A stretch of 64,000 nucleotides of DNA, from positions 64,777,441-64,841,440 of the forward strand of contig OY288245.1 in NCBI GenBank assembly GCA_958450325.1, written 5' to 3'. The notes under the pieces are model-generated. The model did not search any database, had not been told where the DNA came from, and worked only from the letters and a program-made list of their open reading frames with translations. Shown here piece by piece: positions 62,602 to 64,000 of the stretch. The number at the start of each line of letters is the position of its first letter. Within the stretch, counting starts at the first letter, position 1. A program made the translations under genes and the position numbers. Origin of the DNA: Agrostemma githago (lineage: Eukaryota > Streptophyta > Magnoliopsida > Caryophyllales > Caryophyllaceae).

Positions 62602-63732
62602 GACGGAAAAGGGTTTAGGGTTGGATTAGGCGGACCCGCTACGCGGCTCTGCCTAATCCAACACTAAACCCTTTTCTTTATTCAAGGTCACTAAACCCGC
62701 AACAAACTGAACCCTAAGAGGGTATTGATGAACCCTGTCGTGGATGTGATTCAAAGATGGGGCACTGAACCTTAAGAATAGGGTACTGCATAAGACGGTA
62801 CGGAAAAGGGTTTAGGGTTGGATTAGGCGAACCCGCTTCGCGGATCCGCCTTATCCATCCCTAAACCCTTTTCCTTATTCAAGGACGGAAAAGGGTTTAG
62901 GGTTGGATTAGGCGTACCCGCTACGTGGCTCCGCCTAATCCAACCCTAAACCCTTTTCCTTATTCAAGGTCACTAAACCCACAACAAAATGAACCCTAAG
63001 AGGGTATTGGTGAACGCTGTCGTGGATGTGATTCAAAGATGGGGCACTGAACCTTAAGAGTAAGGTACTGCATAAGACGGGACGGAAGAGGGTTTAGGGT
63101 TGGATTAGGCGGAGCCGCGTAAACCCTTTTCCTTATTTAAGGACGGAAAAGGGTTTAGGGTTGGATTAGGCGTACCCGCTACGCGGCTCCGCCTAATCCA
63201 AGCCTAAACCCTTTTCCGTATTCAAGGTCACTAAACCCGCAACAAACTGAACCCTAAGAGGGTATTGGTGAACCGTGTCGTGGATGTGATTCAAAGATGG
63301 GGCACTGAACCTTAAGAGTAGGGTACTGCATAAGACGGGACGGAAAAGGGTTTAGGGTTGGATTAGGCGGACCCGCTACGCGGGTCCGCCTAATCCAACC
63401 CTAAACCCTTTTCCTTATTCAAGGTCACTAAACCCGCAACAAACTGAACCCTAAAAGGGTATTGGTGAACCCTGTTGTGGATGTGATTCAAAGATGGGGC
63501 ACTGAACCTTAAGAGTAGGGTACTGCATAAGACGGGACGGAAAAGGGTTTAGGGTTGGATTAGGCGGACCCGCTACGCGGCTCCGCCTAATCCAACCCTA
63601 AACCCTTTTCCTTATTCAAGGTCACTAAACCCGCAACAAAATGAACCCTAAGAGGGTATTGGTGAACCCTGTTGTGGATGTGATTCAAAGATGGGGCACT
63701 GAACCTTAAGAGTAGGGTACTGCATAAGACGG

Positions 63733-63905
63733 GACGGAAAAGGGTTTAGGGTTGGATTAGGCGGAGCCTCGTAAACCCTTTTCCTTATTCAAGGTCACTA
63801 AACACGCAACAAACTGAACCCTAAGAGGGTATTGGTGAACCCTGTCGTGGATGTGATTCAAATATGGGGCACTGAACCTTAAGAGTAGAGCACTGCATAA
63901 GACGG
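63733..63905 (+). repeat. 173-bp hybrid monomer
   Basis: The palindrome lesion reads GGCGGAGCCTCGTAAACCC, with an intact CACGCAAC / AAATATGG / GAGCACTGC body. It pairs with the hybrid at 62429. The spacing of 1,304 bp equals 5x197+85+61+173, so the tail of the window is another partial duplication. Confidence 0.88.
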
Positions 63906-64000
63906 GACGGAAAAGGGTTTAGGGTTGTATTAGGCGGACCCGCTACGCGGCTCTGCCTAATCCAACCCTAAACCCTTTTCTTTATTCAAGGTCACTAAAC

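Larger units (their letters stand above)
1..64000 (+). repeat. 197-bp satellite DNA array filling the window
   Basis: The entire window is head-to-tail copies of one 197-bp monomer and its truncated derivatives, in a single orientation with no inserted foreign sequence. From the G of GACGGAAAAG, the consensus has a palindrome at 4-76 and a body at 77-197 with landmarks TTCAAGGTCACTAAACCCGC, CTGAACCCTAAGAGGGTATT, CCTGTCGTGGATGTGATTC and GGTACTGCATAAGACGG. GC is 99 of 197 bases by hand count. I estimate about 285 full-length monomers, 52 of 85 bp, 43 of 61 bp and 3 of 173 bp. Since 197 is not a multiple of 3, stops in one frame spread to all frames in successive monomers. In the consensus no plus-strand frame stays open beyond about 100 bp and no minus-strand frame beyond about 160 bp, so no coding region is supported. 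Centromeric, pericentromeric or subtelomeric location is likely but not shown. Confidence 0.98.
62429..64000 (+). repeat. Array continues to the right window edge
   Basis: The last 1.6 kb contains two 173-bp hybrids, one 85-bp unit (62799, introduced by GACGGTACGG), one 61-bp unit (63081) and full monomers including GTTGTGGATG types. The window ends inside a monomer body at CACTAAAC, so the right boundary of the array is not reached. Confidence 0.9.

Noticed and set aside
1..64000. Open reading frames within the repeat
   Set aside because: Stops occur in all six frames of the consensus monomer and the 197-bp period rotates frames. Consensus frames stay open for under about 100 bp on the plus strand and about 160 bp on the minus strand, with no start or codon pattern suggesting a protein.
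1..64000. CRISPR array
   Set aside because: The tandem unit is 197 bp without short repeats separated by unique spacers, and no cas genes are present.
1..64000. True telomere
   Set aside because: TTTAGGG-like words occur at most about two in a row inside a complex monomer; there is no uninterrupted telomeric tract.
11..64000. Strong G-quadruplex in the GGGTTTAGGGTTGG arm
   Set aside because: Only two GGG runs lie close together per arm, followed by GG pairs; at best a weak two-layer structure, so not called as a feature.
1..64000. Inverted-orientation monomer blocks
   Set aside because: The palindrome reads the same on both strands and can suggest inversions, but body landmarks (GTCGTGGATGTG, GGTACTGCATAAG) were always on the plus strand.
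1..64000. Assignment to a particular species or named satellite family
   Set aside because: I do not recognise the monomer. Plant-type telomere words narrow the choice only loosely, and an organelle hairpin-repeat expansion in a green alga remains a weaker possibility.

Overview
The whole 64,000-bp window is one uninterrupted head-to-tail satellite DNA array. I found no protein gene, RNA gene, transposon, CRISPR array or unique-sequence island. The basic monomer is 197 bp, about 50% GC, and all monomers run in the same orientation. I number it from the G of GACGGAAAAG. Positions 4-76 form a near-perfect inverted repeat with 30-bp arms around a 13-bp GC-rich core. Both arms carry plant-type telomere-like sequence (GGTTTAGGGTT / AACCCTAAACCC). 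Positions 77-197 are a non-palindromic body with further degenerate CCCTAA-like words.

Besides roughly 285 full-length monomers there are two recurrent truncated units. I counted 52 of 85 bp, which lack body positions 86-197, and 43 of 61 bp, which have the same body deletion plus a 24-bp loss in the palindrome. In most 61-bp units the remaining core reads as the reverse complement of the normal core. Three 173-bp hybrids carry only the palindrome lesion. A few one-off chimeric units mark deletion junctions (near 13,884, 15,231 and 28,225).

Higher-order layout. 1-10,195: block A, with a 1,440-bp higher-order repeat (HOR; 7x197+61). 10,081-12,699: block B1, an 873-bp HOR (4x197+85) in three copies. 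12,300-16,790: block B2, a segmental duplication at offset about 2.7-2.9 kb, interrupted at 14,016-15,090 by an island derived from block A. 16,790-28,197: block C, spacings of 1,464/1,661/2,177/2,313 bp and a 6,287-bp-offset duplication. 28,198-33,790: block D, near-consensus monomers. 33,790-42,000: block E, a 2,850-bp HOR (12x197+5x85+1x61). 42,000-48,600: block F, duplications at offsets 1,807 and 2,680 bp. 48,600-54,970: block G, a mixture of modules. 54,970-64,000: block H, duplications at offsets 2,408 and 3,145 bp. Every spacing I measured between marked repeats in the regular parts of the array is an exact sum of 197, 85, 61 or (once) 173, which points to unequal exchange in register.

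Organism: the TTTAGGG-type words suggest a eukaryote with plant-type telomeres (land plant, green alga, or a protist with the same telomere), and the array looks like nuclear centromeric, pericentromeric or subtelomeric heterochromatin. This is an inference; no gene is present to support it. GC-rich hairpin repeats also expand in some green-algal organelle genomes, so an organelle origin is a weaker alternative. Many monomer variants are C-to-T or G-to-A changes at CpG, as expected if the array is cytosine-methylated.
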